A DNA stretch of 64,000 bases, from the NCBI RefSeq assembly GCF_006540305.1, contig NZ_BJOR01000001.1, positions 2,914,001 through 2,978,000 on the forward strand, in the 5' to 3' direction. Shown here one piece after another: positions 19,344-30,788 of the stretch. The number at the start of each line of letters is the position of its first letter. Within the stretch, counting starts at the first letter, position 1. Made by a program: the position numbers and the translations under genes. Source of the stretch: Streptomyces sp. 6-11-2 (lineage in GTDB: Bacteria > Actinomycetota > Actinomycetes > Streptomycetales > Streptomycetaceae). The notes below the pieces were generated by a model. It made no database searches and was not told the origin of the DNA. It worked only from the letters and a program-made list of their open reading frames with translations.

Positions 19344-19945
19344 ATGAACGCCACACCGAATGCCGCCAAGCCTTCTGGCCGGTCCCTCCTGAGGGTGGAT
19401 GGACCGCTGATGACCTGGACCGCCTCCCGAACCTGCCGGCACACACCCAGCTGATCGACGCGAGTCTGGTTTTCCGGTGCCCGCACTCGGTCTTTCACGA
19501 GCGCGCGATGAGCTTCTTCGCCCGGCACCTCGACAGCGCCGCCCCGCCCGAGCTCGACGCGCTCTGCAGGTTCACCGTCGACATCGACCGGCAGAACAGA
19601 CCCGAACCGGATGTGGCCGTTTTACGAAGCGACGCCCTGGGCAGCCACGAGCAGACCCGAGTCCCCGCGACAGCTGTCGTACTGGTCGTCGAGGTCGTCG
19701 GGCCGGACTCCGTCTCCCGGGACCGCGAGACCAAGCCGCTGAAGTACGCGCGGGCCAAGATCCCCCACTACTGGCGGGTCGAGAACGAGGACGGCCGCGC
19801 CGCGGTGCATGTCTTCGAACTGGAACCCACGACCGGCTCCTACACCAGCGTCGGCATCTTCAGGGAGCGGATGAAGGCGGACGCCCCGTTCTCCGTGAAC
19901 CTGGACCTCACCGGGATCAGGACGCGCCATGGCAGAGGCAAGTAG
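19344..19945 (+). pseudogene. Uma2-family (DUF820) endonuclease-like gene, N-terminal frameshift
   Basis: The frame of the main ORF (ATG 19508) already encodes typical Uma2 N-terminal sequence from about 19376 (WPVPPEGGWTADDLDRLPNL, then ELID-like QLIDASLVF), yet that frame has no start codon before its upstream stop at 19313. The only credible start, ATG 19344 with GGGAGC just before, is in a different frame. A 1-nt shift between 19344 and ~19376 would join them. The remaining part is intact: FTVDIDRQNRPEPDV and VLVVEVVGPDS carry the restriction-endonuclease-fold acidic residues. Uma2 proteins are abundant in streptomycetes with little known biology. An internal start at 19508 could still give a truncated product. 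Confidence 0.65.
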
Positions 19946-19956
19946 GTCCGAGCAGA

Positions 19957-20006
19957 CCTGAACGCGGTGGCCCGGCCCCACCAGGGGCCGGGCCACCGCG
20001 TTCAGG
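19957..20006. terminator. Bidirectional terminator, perfect 23-bp stem
   Basis: Arm 19957-19979 and arm 19984-20006 are exact reverse complements with the loop ACCA. It lies 11 nt after the Uma2 stop and 7 nt past the nuoN stop, so it can terminate both converging transcripts. There is no U-tract, as usual in streptomycetes. Confidence 0.9.
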
Positions 20007-20013
20007 CGCTGCC

Positions 20014-21663
20014 TCAGCGCACGAACACTCCCGCCTGGTTGGCCAGGTCCAGGAAGTACTGCGGGGCCACGCCGAGTACCACCGTGACCGCCACGCCCAC
20101 GCCGATCGCGGTCATCGTCAGCGGGGAAGGCACCGCCACCGTCGGGCCCTCCGGGTGGGGATCGCTGAAGAACATGAGCACGATGACGCGGATGTAGAAG
20201 AAGGCCGCGATCGCCGACGAGATCACACCGATCACGACCAGCGGCACCGCGCCGCCCTCGGCCGCCGCCTTGAACACCGCGAACTTCCCGGCGAAGCCGG
20301 AGGTCAGTGGAATGCCCGCGAAGGCCAGCAGGAACACCGCGAACACGGCCGCCACCAGCGGGGAACGCCGGCCCAGCCCCGCCCACTTGGACAGGTGCGT
20401 CGCCTCGCCGCCCGCGTCGCGCACCAGCGTGACCACGGCGAACGCGCCGATCGTCACGAAGGAGTACGCGGCCAGGTAGAACAGCACGGACGAGACGCCG
20501 TCCTTCGAGGTCGCGATGACACCGGCGAGGATGAAGCCCGCGTGCGCGATCGACGAGTACGCGAGCAGCCGCTTGATGTCGGTCTGGGTGATCGCGACGA
20601 TCGCACCGCCCAGCATGGTGACGATCGCGACCCCCCACATGACCGGCCGCCAGTCCCAGCGCATGCCCGGCAGCACGACGTACAGCAGCCGCAGCAGCGC
20701 GCCGAAGGCCGCCACCTTGGTGGCCGCCGCCATGAACCCGGTGACCGGAGTCGGAGCGCCCTGGTAGACGTCCGGCGTCCACATGTGGAACGGGACCGCG
20801 CCCACCTTGAACAGCAGACCCATCACGACCATCGCGGCGCCGATGAGCAGCAGCGCGTCGTTGCCCATGGTGTTGGCGAGTGCCGGGTCGACGTTCGGCA
20901 CGTTGCCGTCGACGACCTGCGCGATCCGGGCGTACGACACCGAGCCCGCGTACCCGTACAGCAGCGCGATGCCGAACAGGGTGAACGCGGAGGCGAAGGC
21001 GCCCAGCAGGAAGTACTTGACCGCGGCCTCCTGCGACATGAGCCGCTTGCGGCGGGCCAGCGCGCACAGGAGGTACAGCGGCAGGGAGAAGACCTCCAGG
21101 GCCACGAACAGGGTCAGCAGGTCGTTGGCCGAGGGGAACACCAGCATGCCGGCGACCGCGAAGAGCAGGAGCGGGAAGACCTCGGTGGTGGTGAAACCGG
21201 CCTTGACCGCGGCCTTCTCGCTCTCGCCGCCCGGTACCGCCGCCGCCTGCGCGGCGAAGGAGTCGACGCGGTTGCCGTGCGCCGCCGGATCCAGTCGCCG
21301 CTCGGCGAAGGTGAACAGGGAGACCAGGCTCGCCAGCAGGATCGTGCCCTGGAGGAAGAGCGAGGGTCCGTCGACGGAGATGGCCCCCATGGCCGCGATG
21401 TGCGCCTTGGTGGTGCCGTATCCGTCCGCCGCGAGCGCGACGACCGCGGCGAACGCGGCGGCGAGCGCGACGACGGACACGAACACCTGCGCGTAGTAGC
21501 GCGACTTGCGCGGGACGAACGCCTCGATGAGCATTCCGACGATCGCCGCGCCCACGACGATCAGGGTGGGCGACAACTGCCCGTATTCGATCTTCGGCGC
21601 CTCGATCTTCGAGATCGGGTCGGCCGCGGTTGTCCACAGGCTGTGGACGGCTGCTCCGCTCAC
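20014..21663 (-). CDS. nuoN: NADH-quinone oxidoreductase subunit N
   Basis: This 549-aa antiporter-like membrane subunit belongs to complex I. About 14 helices are visible, with the Proton_antipo_M region around FVALEVFSLPLYLLCALARR (conserved Glu in the helix-5 position) and KVGAVPFHMWTPDVYQGAPTPVTG carrying the key lysine of the discontinuous helix. It forms part of the proton-pumping arm next to NuoM. The GTG start at 21663 overlaps the nuoM stop by 4 nt. It is the last gene of the operon and is followed by a strong hairpin. The N-terminus is slightly longer than the enterobacterial form. Confidence 0.97.
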   Translation of the reverse strand: MSGAAVHSLWTTAADPISKIEAPKIEYGQLSPTLIVVGAAIVGMLIEAFVPRKSRYYAQVFVSVVALAAAFAAVVALAADGYGTTKAHIAAMGAISVDGPSLFLQGTILLASLVSLFTFAERRLDPAAHGNRVDSFAAQAAAVPGGESEKAAVKAGFTTTEVFPLLLFAVAGMLVFPSANDLLTLFVALEVFSLPLYLLCALARRKRLMSQEAAVKYFLLGAFASAFTLFGIALLYGYAGSVSYARIAQVVDGNVPNVDPALANTMGNDALLLIGAAMVVMGLLFKVGAVPFHMWTPDVYQGAPTPVTGFMAAATKVAAFGALLRLLYVVLPGMRWDWRPVMWGVAIVTMLGGAIVAITQTDIKRLLAYSSIAHAGFILAGVIATSKDGVSSVLFYLAAYSFVTIGAFAVVTLVRDAGGEATHLSKWAGLGRRSPLVAAVFAVFLLAFAGIPLTSGFAGKFAVFKAAAEGGAVPLVVIGVISSAIAAFFYIRVIVLMFFSDPHPEGPTVAVPSPLTMTAIGVGVAVTVVLGVAPQYFLDLANQAGVFVR

Positions 21664-23231
21664 TTGGCCGCCTCCACTGCGGGCTTCGGGTCGGTCTTGT
21701 GTACGTCGGACATGGTCTGCTGGACCGCCGGGTTGACGATGTCCGTGACGGGCTTCGGATAGACGCCCAGGAAGATCAGCAGCACCACCAGCGGTGCCAC
21801 GACCACCAGCTCCCGCACCCGCAGGTCCGGCATGGCCGAGACCTCCGGCTTCACGGGGCCGGTCATCGTCCGCTGGTACAGGACGAGTGTGTAGAGCGCG
21901 GCGAGCACGATGCCGAAGGTGGCGACGATGCCGATCGCCGGGTAGCGCGTGAACGTGCCGACCAGCACCAGGAACTCACTGACGAAGGGCGCCAGTCCCG
22001 GCAGGGACAGGGTGGCGAGGCTGCCGATCAGGAACGTGCCGGCGAGCACCGGAGCGACCTTCTGGACACCGCCGTAGTCGGAGATGAGTCGGGAGCCGCG
22101 CCGGGAGATCAGGAAGCCGGCGATCAGCATGAGCACGGCCGTCGACAGGCCGTGGTTGACCATGTAGAGCGTCGCTCCGGACTGGCCCTGGCTGGTCATC
22201 GCGAAGATGCCCATGATGATGAAGCCGAAGTGCGAGATCGACGCGTACGCGATCAGGCGCTTGATGTCCCGCTGGCCCACCGCGAGCAGCGCCCCGTAGA
22301 TGATGCTGATCAGGGCGAGGACGAGGATGGCCGGCGTGGCCCATTTGCTCGCCTCCGGGAACAGCTGGAGGCAGAAGCGGAGCATCGCGAAGGTGCCCAC
22401 CTTGTCGACGACCGCGGTGATGAGGACGGCGACCGGCGCGGTCGACTCCTGCATCGCATTGGGCAGCCAGGTGTGCAGCGGCCACAGCGGCGCCTTCACC
22501 GCGAAGGCGAAGAAGAAGCCGAGGAACAGCCAGCGTTCGACGTCGGTCGCCATGTGCAGCGAGCCGTTGGCGCGGGCCTGCGCGATCTCGGTGAGCGAGA
22601 AGCTCCCGGCGACCACGTACAGCCCGATCACCGCGGCCAGCATGATCAGACCGCCGGTCAGGTTGTAGAGCAGGAACTTCACCGCCGCGTACGACCGCTG
22701 GGTCGACGCCGTCTCCTCGCCGTGCGCGTGGGCACGGTCGCCGAAGCCGCCGATGAGGAAGTACATCGGGATCAGCATGGCTTCGAAGAAGATGTAGAAG
22801 AGGAAGACGTCGGTGGCCTCGAAGGAGATGATCACCATCGCCTCGACGGCCAGGATCAGCGCGAAGAAGCCCTGTGTCGGCCGCCAGCGGCGGCTTCCGG
22901 TCTCCAGCGGGTCGGCGTCGTGCCAGCCGGCCAGGATCACGAACGGGATGAGCAGGGCGGTCAGCCCGACCAGCGCCACCCCGATGCCGTCGACGCCCAG
23001 TTCGTACCTGACGCCGAAGGACGCGATCCAGGAGTGGGACTCGGTGAGCTGGTAACGGGCGCCACCCGGGTCGAAGCGGACCAGGACGGTGACGGCCAGC
23101 GCGAGCGTGGCCAGCGAGGCGACCAGCGCGAGCCACTTCGCGGCGGTGCGCCGGGCGGCCGGCACGGCGGCCGTGGCGATGGCCCCGAGAGCCGGGAGCA
23201 CCGCCGTCGCTGTCAGCAGAGGAAAGGACAT
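21660..23231 (-). CDS. nuoM: NADH-quinone oxidoreductase subunit M
   Basis: This 523-aa, 14-helix antiporter-like subunit of the complex I membrane arm includes the stretch FYIFFEAMLIPMYFLIGGFG (conserved Glu of TM5) and KAPLWPLHTWLPNAMQES (the lysine and amphipathic loop), both diagnostic for NuoM. It drives proton translocation coupled to quinone reduction. ATG 23231 lies 5 nt downstream of the nuoL stop. The frame remains open far upstream through nuoL and nuoK, but only by base composition; the conserved protein begins at 23231. Confidence 0.97.
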   Translation of the reverse strand: MSFPLLTATAVLPALGAIATAAVPAARRTAAKWLALVASLATLALAVTVLVRFDPGGARYQLTESHSWIASFGVRYELGVDGIGVALVGLTALLIPFVILAGWHDADPLETGSRRWRPTQGFFALILAVEAMVIISFEATDVFLFYIFFEAMLIPMYFLIGGFGDRAHAHGEETASTQRSYAAVKFLLYNLTGGLIMLAAVIGLYVVAGSFSLTEIAQARANGSLHMATDVERWLFLGFFFAFAVKAPLWPLHTWLPNAMQESTAPVAVLITAVVDKVGTFAMLRFCLQLFPEASKWATPAILVLALISIIYGALLAVGQRDIKRLIAYASISHFGFIIMGIFAMTSQGQSGATLYMVNHGLSTAVLMLIAGFLISRRGSRLISDYGGVQKVAPVLAGTFLIGSLATLSLPGLAPFVSEFLVLVGTFTRYPAIGIVATFGIVLAALYTLVLYQRTMTGPVKPEVSAMPDLRVRELVVVAPLVVLLIFLGVYPKPVTDIVNPAVQQTMSDVHKTDPKPAVEAAK

Positions 23232-23236
23232 CGGTA

Positions 23237-25150
23237 TCAGACCGCCCTCATCAGCAGGGTCGCGGCGACCAGCAGTGCCGCACCGCCGAACATCGAGACC
23301 GCGTAGGAGCGCGCGAAGCCGTTCTGCAGCCGGCGCATCCGCCCGGACAGGCCGCCGACCGAGGCCGCCGTGCCGTTGACGACTCCGTCGACCAGGGTGT
23401 GGTCGACGTAGACCAGGGACCGTGTGAGGTGCTCGCCGCCGCGGACCAGGACGATGTGGTTGAAGTCGTCCTGGAGCAGGTCCCGCCGGGCGGCCCGGGT
23501 GAGCAGCGAGCCGCGCGGGGCGACGGCCGGGACCGGCTTGCGGCCGTACTGGGCCCAGGCGATGGCCACGCCGACGACCAGGCACACCATCGTCGCGCCG
23601 GTCACCGTCCACGCGCTGAGCGGCGAGTTGCCCTCGCTGTGCCCGGTGACCGGCTCCAGCCAGTGCAGGAAGCGGTCGCCGATGCTGAAGAACGCGCCGC
23701 CCAGGACCGAGCCGACGGCCAGCACGATCATCGGGATCGTCATGGCCTTGGGCGACTCGTGCGGGTGCGGCTCGTTGCCGTTCTCGTCGGGCTGCCAGCG
23801 CTTCTCGCCGAAGAACGTCATCAGCATCACGCGCGTCATGTAGAACGCCGTGATGGCCGCGCCCAGCAGGGCCGCGCCGCCGAGGATCCAGCCCTCGGTG
23901 CCGCCCTTGGCGAAGGCCGCCTCGATGATCTTGTCCTTGGAGAAGAAGCCGGACAGGCCCGGGAATCCGATGATGGCGAGGTAACCGAGGCCGAAGGTGA
24001 TGAAGGTGACCGGCATGTACGCGCGCAGCCCGCCGTACTTGCGCATGTCCACCTCGTCGTTCATGCCGTGCATGACCGAACCGGCGCCGAGGAACAGCCC
24101 GGCCTTGAAGAAGCCGTGCGTCACCAGGTGCATGATCGCGAAGACGTAGCCGATGGGGCCGAGGCCCGCGGCCAGCACCATGTAGCCGATCTGCGACATG
24201 GTCGAGCCGGCCAGCGCCTTCTTGATGTCGTCCTTCGCGCAACCGACGATCGCACCGAACAGCAGCGTGACCGCGCCTACGACGGTGACCACGAGCTGCG
24301 CGTTCGGCGCCGCGTTGAAGATCGCCGCGGAGCGGACGATGAGGTAGACACCCGCCGTCACCATGGTCGCGGCGTGGATGAGGGCCGAGACCGGGGTCGG
24401 GCCCTCCATCGCGTCCCCGAGCCAGGACTGCAGCGGCACCTGGGCGGACTTGCCGCACGCGGCGAGCAGCAGCATCAGCGCGACGGCGGTGAGCTTGCCC
24501 TCGGTGGCGCCGCCCACGAGACCGGGTTCGGCGTGGGTGCCGAGCAGCGGACCGAAGGCGAAGGTGCCGAACGTCGCGAACATCAGCATGATCGCGATGG
24601 ACAGGCCCATGTCGCCGACCCGGTTGACCAGGAAGGCCTTCTTCGCCGCGGTCGCCGCGCTGGGCTTGTGCTGCCAGAAGCCGATCAGCAGGTAGGAGGC
24701 GAGACCGACGCCCTCCCAGCCGACGTACAGCAGCAGGTAGTTGTCGGCGAGGACGAGCACCAGCATCGCCGCGAGGAACAGGTTGAGGTAGCCGAAGAAG
24801 CGGCGGCGCCGCTCGTCGTGCTCCATGTACGCGACCGAGTACAGGTGGATCAGCGAGCCGACACCGGTGATCAGCAGGACGAACGTCATCGACAGCTGAT
24901 CGAGACGGAACGTGACGTCCGCCTGGAAGCCGGCCACCGGGATCCAGCTGAACAGGTGCTGGGTCAGGGTCCGTTGGTCGGCGCTTCTGCCGAGCAGGTC
25001 GGCGAAGAGGACCAGGCCGATCACGAAGGAGACGGCCGCGAGCAGGGTGCCGAGCCAGTGGCCGACGGCGTCGAGTCGCCGGCCGCCGACCAGGAGGACG
25101 GCCGCTCCGAGCAGGGGCGCCGCGATCAGCAGCGCAATCAGGTTCTCCAC
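23237..25150 (-). CDS. nuoL: NADH-quinone oxidoreductase subunit L
   Basis: This 637-aa protein is the largest proton-pumping subunit, at the distal end of the membrane arm, with a C-terminal lateral helix and anchor helix. Diagnostic segments are [18 protein letters not shown] (TM5 Glu), [20 protein letters not shown] (the lysine-bearing helix) and [16 protein letters not shown]. The start is GTG 25150, 15 nt after the nuoK stop. The length agrees with actinobacterial NuoL. Confidence 0.97.
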   Translation of the reverse strand: MENLIALLIAAPLLGAAVLLVGGRRLDAVGHWLGTLLAAVSFVIGLVLFADLLGRSADQRTLTQHLFSWIPVAGFQADVTFRLDQLSMTFVLLITGVGSLIHLYSVAYMEHDERRRRFFGYLNLFLAAMLVLVLADNYLLLYVGWEGVGLASYLLIGFWQHKPSAATAAKKAFLVNRVGDMGLSIAIMLMFATFGTFAFGPLLGTHAEPGLVGGATEGKLTAVALMLLLAACGKSAQVPLQSWLGDAMEGPTPVSALIHAATMVTAGVYLIVRSAAIFNAAPNAQLVVTVVGAVTLLFGAIVGCAKDDIKKALAGSTMSQIGYMVLAAGLGPIGYVFAIMHLVTHGFFKAGLFLGAGSVMHGMNDEVDMRKYGGLRAYMPVTFITFGLGYLAIIGFPGLSGFFSKDKIIEAAFAKGGTEGWILGGAALLGAAITAFYMTRVMLMTFFGEKRWQPDENGNEPHPHESPKAMTIPMIVLAVGSVLGGAFFSIGDRFLHWLEPVTGHSEGNSPLSAWTVTGATMVCLVVGVAIAWAQYGRKPVPAVAPRGSLLTRAARRDLLQDDFNHIVLVRGGEHLTRSLVYVDHTLVDGVVNGTAASVGGLSGRMRRLQNGFARSYAVSMFGGAALLVAATLLMRAV

Positions 25151-25165
25151 GATTCTTCCGACCCC

Positions 25166-25465
25166 TTACAGCTTCATCAGGCTGGCGTCGTCGACCGAGG
25201 CCGAGTGACGGGAACGGAACACCGACACGATGATCGCGAGCCCGACCACGACCTCCGCCGCGGCGACGACCATCGTGAAGAACGCGATGATCTGGCCGTC
25301 GAGGTTGCCGTGCATCCGCGAGAAGGTGACAAGCGCGAGGTTGCAGGCGTTCAGCATCAACTCGATGCACATGAAGACCACGATGGCGTTGCGCCGGATC
25401 AGCACGCCGGTGGCGCCGATCGTGAACAACAGGGCGGCGAGATAGAGGTAGTTCACAGGGTTCAC
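25166..25465 (-). CDS. nuoK: NADH-quinone oxidoreductase subunit K
   Basis: This 99-aa, three-helix membrane subunit carries the two conserved glutamates: [14 protein letters not shown] (TM2) and [13 protein letters not shown] (TM3). Together with NuoJ and NuoA it forms the proton channel next to the quinone site. The GTG start at 25465 overlaps the nuoJ stop by 4 nt. Confidence 0.97.
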   Translation of the reverse strand: MNPVNYLYLAALLFTIGATGVLIRRNAIVVFMCIELMLNACNLALVTFSRMHGNLDGQIIAFFTMVVAAAEVVVGLAIIVSVFRSRHSASVDDASLMKL

Positions 25466-26304
25466 TTCGACGCCTCCTCGGGCCGCTTGAAGGCCGTCGG
25501 CTCGATCGCGGTGCGCTCCAGTCGTTCCGCGGCGCGCTGCTCCAGGGCCTTGAGGTCGTTGAGGGCCTCGGCCGAGACGTCACGGATCTGCCCGCGCTCG
25601 CGCAGCGTCTTGCTGACGGTGAGCTCGGACGGGGTGCCGTCGGGCAGCAGTCCGGCGATGTCCACGGCGTTGTGCCGGGCGTAGACGCCGGGCGCCGGCA
25701 GCGGCGGTACGTGCCGTCCCTCACGCACGCGCTGCTCGGCCAGCTCGCGCTGGGTTTTGGCCCGCTCGGTGCGCTCCCGGTGGGTGAGCACCATGGCGCC
25801 GACGGTGGCCGTGATCAGCAGCGCGCCGGTGAGCTCGAAGGCGAAGACGTACCGGGTGAAGAGGAGGGAGGCCAGGCCCTCCACGTTGCCGCCCGCGTTG
25901 GCCCTGCCGGTGCCGTTGAACTCCTTCAGGGAGGCGTTGGCGATGCCCGCGACGAGCAGGACGCCGAAGCCGAGCCCGCACAGCAGGGCCAGCCAGCGCT
26001 GGCCCTTGATGGTCTCCTTCAGGGAGTCCGCCGCGGTCACGCCGACGAGCATCACCACGAACAGGAACAGCATCATGATCGCGCCGGTGTAGACGACGAT
26101 CTGCACGATGCCCAGGAAGTAGGCGCCGTTGGTGAGGTAGAACACCGCCAGGACGATCATGGTGGCGGCCAGGCACAGCGCGCTGTGCACGGCCCTCTTC
26201 ATGAAGACGGTGCACAGGGCGCCGATCACCGCGACGGTGCCGAGTACCCAGAACTGGAAGGCCTCTCCGGTGGAGGTGGAGTAGGCGGCGAGCTGCGCGC
26301 TCAT
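25462..26304 (-). CDS. nuoJ: NADH-quinone oxidoreductase subunit J
   Basis: This 280-aa membrane subunit has five N-terminal helices, including the pi-bulge helix region [18 protein letters not shown]. The last ~110 residues are a polar extension (arginine-rich linker, then [19 protein letters not shown]) absent from enterobacterial NuoJ and typical of actinobacterial forms. The ATG at 26304 overlaps the nuoI stop by 4 nt. Confidence 0.95.
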   Translation of the reverse strand: MSAQLAAYSTSTGEAFQFWVLGTVAVIGALCTVFMKRAVHSALCLAATMIVLAVFYLTNGAYFLGIVQIVVYTGAIMMLFLFVVMLVGVTAADSLKETIKGQRWLALLCGLGFGVLLVAGIANASLKEFNGTGRANAGGNVEGLASLLFTRYVFAFELTGALLITATVGAMVLTHRERTERAKTQRELAEQRVREGRHVPPLPAPGVYARHNAVDIAGLLPDGTPSELTVSKTLRERGQIRDVSAEALNDLKALEQRAAERLERTAIEPTAFKRPEEASK

Positions 26305-26930
26305 GCGTCAGCCCCCTGTTCCTCGGCCGCGCCCGAAGGGCCCGCCATGTGCTCCTGTTCTCCCTTGGAGACGGCGACCTGGCGCACCGTGCCGGGCGCG
26401 GCCTCCGTCACCAGGCCGCGGTAGTAGTCCTGCTCGTCCGTCCCCGGGTAGATGGCGTGCGGTGTGTCGACCATGCCCTCTTCGAGACCGGCGAGCAGCT
26501 GCTCCTTGGTGTAGATGAGGTTGGCGCGGCTGGAGTCGGCCAGTTCGAACTCGTTGGTCATCGTCAGCGCGCGCGTGGGGCACGCCTCGATGCACAGGCC
26601 GCACAGGATGCAGCGGGCGTAGTTGATCTGGTAGACGCGGCCGTACCGCTCGCCCGGCGAGTAGCGCTCCTCGTCGGTGTTGTCGGCGCCCTCCACGTAG
26701 ATGGCGTCGGCGGGGCAGGCCCAGGCGCACAGCTCGCAGCCGACGCACTTCTCCAGGCCGTCCGGATGGCGGTTGAGCTGGTGCCGTCCGTGGAAGCGCG
26801 GAGCCGTGGTCTTCTGCTGCTCCGGGTACTGCTCGGTCAGCCGCTTCTTGAACATGGCCTTGAAGGTCACGCCGAAGCCGGCCACGGGGTTCTGGAAACC
26901 GGGTTTGGTCTCCTTGGGCTCCTCAGCCAT
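26301..26930 (-). CDS. nuoI: NADH-quinone oxidoreductase subunit I (2[4Fe-4S])
   Basis: This 209-aa ferredoxin-like peripheral subunit carries clusters N6a and N6b. The two motifs [12 protein letters not shown] and [12 protein letters not shown] are intact. It passes electrons from NuoG to NuoB. The start ATG 26930 is preceded by GGAGGCG and lies 8 nt inside the end of nuoH. The C-terminal ~50 residues are a poorly conserved acidic tail. Confidence 0.97.
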   Translation of the reverse strand: MAEEPKETKPGFQNPVAGFGVTFKAMFKKRLTEQYPEQQKTTAPRFHGRHQLNRHPDGLEKCVGCELCAWACPADAIYVEGADNTDEERYSPGERYGRVYQINYARCILCGLCIEACPTRALTMTNEFELADSSRANLIYTKEQLLAGLEEGMVDTPHAIYPGTDEQDYYRGLVTEAAPGTVRQVAVSKGEQEHMAGPSGAAEEQGADA

Positions 26931-28287
26931 CGGACGCCTCCTTTCCATCCAGAGGTCCGTCACTGGCAGTGTCCGTCCCGCCACTGACAATCAACTCCCG
27001 CTCGCGGCGCGAGCGGCGCCGCGGCACCGGCGGCAGCTCCTGCCCCGGCAGCGGCGGTACGGGGAATCCGCCGGCCATCGCGTCGAAGGCGGCCGGCTGG
27101 GCTTCGGGCTGCTCGGCGCTCTTCGTACGCTCGCGGAACATGTCGGCGACGAAGGACAGGACCAGCACGACCAGCACGGCACCGGCGACGTAGAGGGCGA
27201 TGTCGGCGAAGCCGTAGTTCTCGTTGCGCAGGACCCGGACGGTCGCGACGAGCATCAGCCAGGCCACGGAGACCGGGATGAGGACCTTCCAGCCGAGCTT
27301 CATCAGCTGGTCGTAGCGGACCCGCGGGAGCGTGCCGCGCAGCCAGATGAAGAAGAACAGCAGCAGCTGGACCTTGATCACGAACCAGAGCAGCGGCCAC
27401 CAGCCGTGGTTGGCGCCCTCCCAGAAGGTGCTGATCGGCCAGGGGGCCCGCCAGCCGCCCAGGAAGAGCGTGGTCGACACCGCGGAGACCGTCACCATGT
27501 TCACGTACTCGGCGAGCATGAACATCGCGAACTTGATCGACGAGTATTCGGTGTTGAAGCCGCCGACCAGGTCGCCCTCGGACTCCGGCATGTCGAACGG
27601 CGCGCGGTTGGTCTCCCCGACCATCGTGACGATGTAGAGGAGGAAGGAGACCGGCAGCAGCAGGATGTACCAGCGGTCGTGCTGCTGCTCGACGATCGCC
27701 GACGTCGACATCGAGCCCGAGTACAGGAAGACCGAGGCGAACGCGGCGCCCATGGCGATCTCGTAGGAGATCATCTGCGCGCAGGACCGCAGTCCGCCCA
27801 GGAGCGGGTAGGTCGATCCGGAGCTCCAGCCCGCCAGCACGATGCCGTAGATGCCGACGGAGGCGACCGCGAGGATGTAGAGCATCGCGATCGGCAGGTC
27901 GGTCAGCTGCATCGCGGTGCGGTGGCCGAAGATCGAGATCTCGTTGTTCGCCGGTCCGAAGGGGATCACCGCGATCGCCATGAAGGCCGGGATGGCCGCG
28001 ACGATCGGCGCGAGGACGTACACGACCTTGTCGGCGCGCTTGACGACGACGTCTTCCTTGAGCATCAGCTTGATGCCGTCGGCGAGCGACTGGAGCATGC
28101 CCCAGGGCCCGTGCCGGTTGGGGCCGATGCGCAGCTGCATCCAGGCGACGACCTTGCGCTCCCAGACGATGGAGAACAGCACCGTCACCATCAGGAAGGC
28201 GAAGCAGAACACCGCCTTGACGACGACCAGCCACCAGGGATCGGTGCCGAACATCGACAGGTTCTCAGCGGCGAGGTACGGGCTCAT
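26923..28287 (-). CDS. nuoH: NADH-quinone oxidoreductase subunit H
   Basis: This 454-aa membrane subunit forms most of the quinone cavity. Conserved blocks are [51 protein letters not shown] and the acidic loop region of the E-channel. It is about 100 residues longer than the E. coli protein; the extra C-terminal part is a low-complexity, Pro/Arg-rich cytoplasmic tail ([20 protein letters not shown]). ATG 28287 overlaps the nuoG stop by 4 nt. Confidence 0.96.
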   Translation of the reverse strand: MSPYLAAENLSMFGTDPWWLVVVKAVFCFAFLMVTVLFSIVWERKVVAWMQLRIGPNRHGPWGMLQSLADGIKLMLKEDVVVKRADKVVYVLAPIVAAIPAFMAIAVIPFGPANNEISIFGHRTAMQLTDLPIAMLYILAVASVGIYGIVLAGWSSGSTYPLLGGLRSCAQMISYEIAMGAAFASVFLYSGSMSTSAIVEQQHDRWYILLLPVSFLLYIVTMVGETNRAPFDMPESEGDLVGGFNTEYSSIKFAMFMLAEYVNMVTVSAVSTTLFLGGWRAPWPISTFWEGANHGWWPLLWFVIKVQLLLFFFIWLRGTLPRVRYDQLMKLGWKVLIPVSVAWLMLVATVRVLRNENYGFADIALYVAGAVLVVLVLSFVADMFRERTKSAEQPEAQPAAFDAMAGGFPVPPLPGQELPPVPRRRSRRERELIVSGGTDTASDGPLDGKEASDG

Positions 28288-30788
28288 GCCTCCACCTCCT
28301 TGGGGGCCTCGGTCGAGGACGTCGCCGGGCCGATACGGACCAGGGAGCCGGGCAGCGCCCCGGTGTCGGAGGCGACGCCCCCGCCGACGGAGTTCAGCGG
28401 GAGCCACACCACCCGGTCGGGCATCTCGGTGATCTCCAGCGGGAGCTCGACCGTGCCGGCGGGACCGGTCACGGCGAGCGCGGCGGAGTCCGCGACACCC
28501 GCCTCGGCGGCCGTGGCGGCCGACACGCGTGCGCGTGCGGCGTGCCGGGTCCCGGCGAGCGCCTCGTCGCCCTCCTGGAGGACACCCTGGTCGAGCAGCA
28601 GCCGGTGTCCGGCGAGCAGTGCCTCCCCGGCGGCCGGGCGCGGCGCAGCGCCCGCGCTGTGCACCGGGTCGTCGGCGCGCGGTCCGGTCCAGGCACCCAG
28701 CCGGTCCAGCTCCGCGCGCACGGTCCGCAGGTCCGGCAGGCCCAGGTGCACGTCCATGGCGTCGGACAGCATCTGCAGCACGCGCGCGTCGGTGGGCGAC
28801 AGGGTGCGGGTCATCTGCTCCGGTTTGAGCGCGGCCTCGAAGAAGCGGACCCTGCCCTCCCAGTTGAGGAAGGTGCCGGCCTTCTCGGCGACGGCGGCGA
28901 CGGGCAGGACCACGTCCGCGTGTTCCGTGACCTCGCTGGGCCGCAGCTCCAGCGACACCACGAAGCCCGCCTCGGTCAGAGCCGCACGCGCGCGTGCCGG
29001 ATCGGGCAGGTCGGCGATCTCCACGCCCGCGACCAGCAGGGCCTGGAGCTGGCCTCCCGTCACGGCCTCGATGATCTGCCCGGTGTCGCGGCCGTAGCGG
29101 TGCGGGAGTTCGGCGATGCCCCAGAGCGCGGCGACCTCCTCCCGCGCACGCGGGTCGGTGGCCGGGCGCCCGCCCGGCAGCAGCGACGGCAGCGCGCCGG
29201 CCTCGACGGCGCCGCGCTCGCCGGCCCGGCGCGGGATCCACACCAGCTGTGCGCCGGTCGCGGCGGCGGCCCGTACGGCGGCGGTCGGGCCGCCGGCCAC
29301 TCCGGCGAGCCGCTCGCCGACGACGATGACCGAGCCCTCGGCCCGCAGGGCCTCGGCGGCCCGGGTGCCGTCGTCCTCCAGTCCGACGCCGCCCGCCAGC
29401 GCGTCCAGCCACTCGTTCTCGGTGCCCGGCGCGGCCGGCAGCAGGGTGCCACCCGCCTTCTCCAGGCCCCGCGTAGCGTGCGTGGCCAGCGCGAACACCT
29501 TCTGCCCGTGCCCCCGCCAGGCCTTGCGCAGCCGGAGGAAGACGCCGGGCGCCTCCTCCTCGGACTCGAACCCGACGAGCAGCACGGCGGGCGCCTTCTC
29601 CAGCGCGGTGTACGTGACACCGCTGCCGTCGAGGTCCCGGCCGCGGCCGGCGACCCGGGAGGCGAGGAAGTCGGCCTCCTCACCGCTGTGCACGCGCGCG
29701 CGGAAGTCGATGTCGTTGGTGTCGAGCGCCACGCGTGCGAACTTGCTGTACGCGTAGGCGTCCTCGACGGTGAGCCGGCCGCCGGTGAGGACACCGGTCC
29801 GCCCGCGCGAGGCGAGCAGTCCCTGGGCGGCGATCTCCAGCGCCTCCGGCCAGGACGCCGGCACCAGCTCGCCCTCGGGGTTGCGCACGAGCGGCGTGGT
29901 CAGCCGGTCCTTCATCTGCGCGTACCGGAACGCGAAGCGCCCCTTGTCGCAGATCCACTCCTCGTTGACCTCGGGGTCGTTGGCGGCGAGCCGCCGCATG
30001 ACCTTGCCGCGCCGGTGGTCGGTGCGGGTGGCGCAGCCGCCCGAGCAGTGCTCGCACACCGACGGCGAGGAGACCAGGTCGAAGGGGCGGGAGCGGAAGC
30101 GGTACGCCGCCGAGGTGAGCGCCCCGACAGGGCAGATCTGGATGGTGTTGCCGGAGAAGTACGACTCGAAGGGGTCGCCCTCGCCGGTGCCGACCTGCTG
30201 GAGCGCGCCCCGCTCGATCAGCTCGATCATCGGGTCGCCGGCGATCTGGTTGGAGAACCGGGTGCAGCGGGCGCACAGCACGCACCGCTCCCGGTCGAGG
30301 AGCACCTGCGTGGAGATCGGCACGGGCTTCTCGTAGGTCCGCTTCCTGCCCTCGAAGCGGGACTCGGCGTTGCCGTGCGACATGGCCTGGTTCTGCAGCG
30401 GGCACTCGCCGCCCTTGTCGCAGACCGGGCAGTCCAGCGGGTGGTTGATGAGCAGCAGCTCCATCACGCCGTGCTGGGCCTTCTCGGCGACCGGGGAGGT
30501 GAGCTGGGTCTTGACGACCATCCCGTCCGTGCAGGTGATCGTGCAGGAGGCCATCGGCTTGCGCTGGCCCTCGACCTCGACGATGCACTGGCGGCAGGCG
30601 CCGGCCGGGTCGAGGAGGGGGTGGTCGCAGAACCGGGGGATCTCGATGCCGAGCTGTTCGGCGGCCCGGATGACCAGGGTGCCCTTGGGCACGCTGATCT
30701 CGGCCCCGTCGATCGTCAGTGTCACGAGATCTTCCGGCGGGACCGCCGCCTCTCCCCCGCCCGCGGGAGCGTTGGTGGTCACGGTCAT
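28284..30788 (-). CDS. nuoG: NADH-quinone oxidoreductase subunit G
   Basis: This 834-aa peripheral subunit has three iron-sulfur regions. An N-terminal [2Fe-2S] ferredoxin domain carries CDHPLL and GACRQC, then comes [13 protein letters not shown]. Two [4Fe-4S] sites are the His-Cys type ([14 protein letters not shown] region) and CVLCARC, and an extra site CEHCSGGC belongs to the molybdopterin-oxidoreductase-like domain (cluster N7 ligands). The C-terminal two thirds keep that fold without molybdenum. It takes electrons from NuoF and hands them to NuoI. ATG 30788; the stop overlaps nuoH by 4 nt. Confidence 0.96.
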   Translation of the reverse strand: MTVTTNAPAGGGEAAVPPEDLVTLTIDGAEISVPKGTLVIRAAEQLGIEIPRFCDHPLLDPAGACRQCIVEVEGQRKPMASCTITCTDGMVVKTQLTSPVAEKAQHGVMELLLINHPLDCPVCDKGGECPLQNQAMSHGNAESRFEGRKRTYEKPVPISTQVLLDRERCVLCARCTRFSNQIAGDPMIELIERGALQQVGTGEGDPFESYFSGNTIQICPVGALTSAAYRFRSRPFDLVSSPSVCEHCSGGCATRTDHRRGKVMRRLAANDPEVNEEWICDKGRFAFRYAQMKDRLTTPLVRNPEGELVPASWPEALEIAAQGLLASRGRTGVLTGGRLTVEDAYAYSKFARVALDTNDIDFRARVHSGEEADFLASRVAGRGRDLDGSGVTYTALEKAPAVLLVGFESEEEAPGVFLRLRKAWRGHGQKVFALATHATRGLEKAGGTLLPAAPGTENEWLDALAGGVGLEDDGTRAAEALRAEGSVIVVGERLAGVAGGPTAAVRAAAATGAQLVWIPRRAGERGAVEAGALPSLLPGGRPATDPRAREEVAALWGIAELPHRYGRDTGQIIEAVTGGQLQALLVAGVEIADLPDPARARAALTEAGFVVSLELRPSEVTEHADVVLPVAAVAEKAGTFLNWEGRVRFFEAALKPEQMTRTLSPTDARVLQMLSDAMDVHLGLPDLRTVRAELDRLGAWTGPRADDPVHSAGAAPRPAAGEALLAGHRLLLDQGVLQEGDEALAGTRHAARARVSAATAAEAGVADSAALAVTGPAGTVELPLEITEMPDRVVWLPLNSVGGGVASDTGALPGSLVRIGPATSSTEAPKEVEA

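Noticed and set aside
21660..25724. 1354-codon open frame on the minus strand covering nuoM, nuoL and nuoK
   Set aside because: Only the 21660-23231 part is conserved NuoM; the rest is an open shadow frame over nuoL and nuoK.
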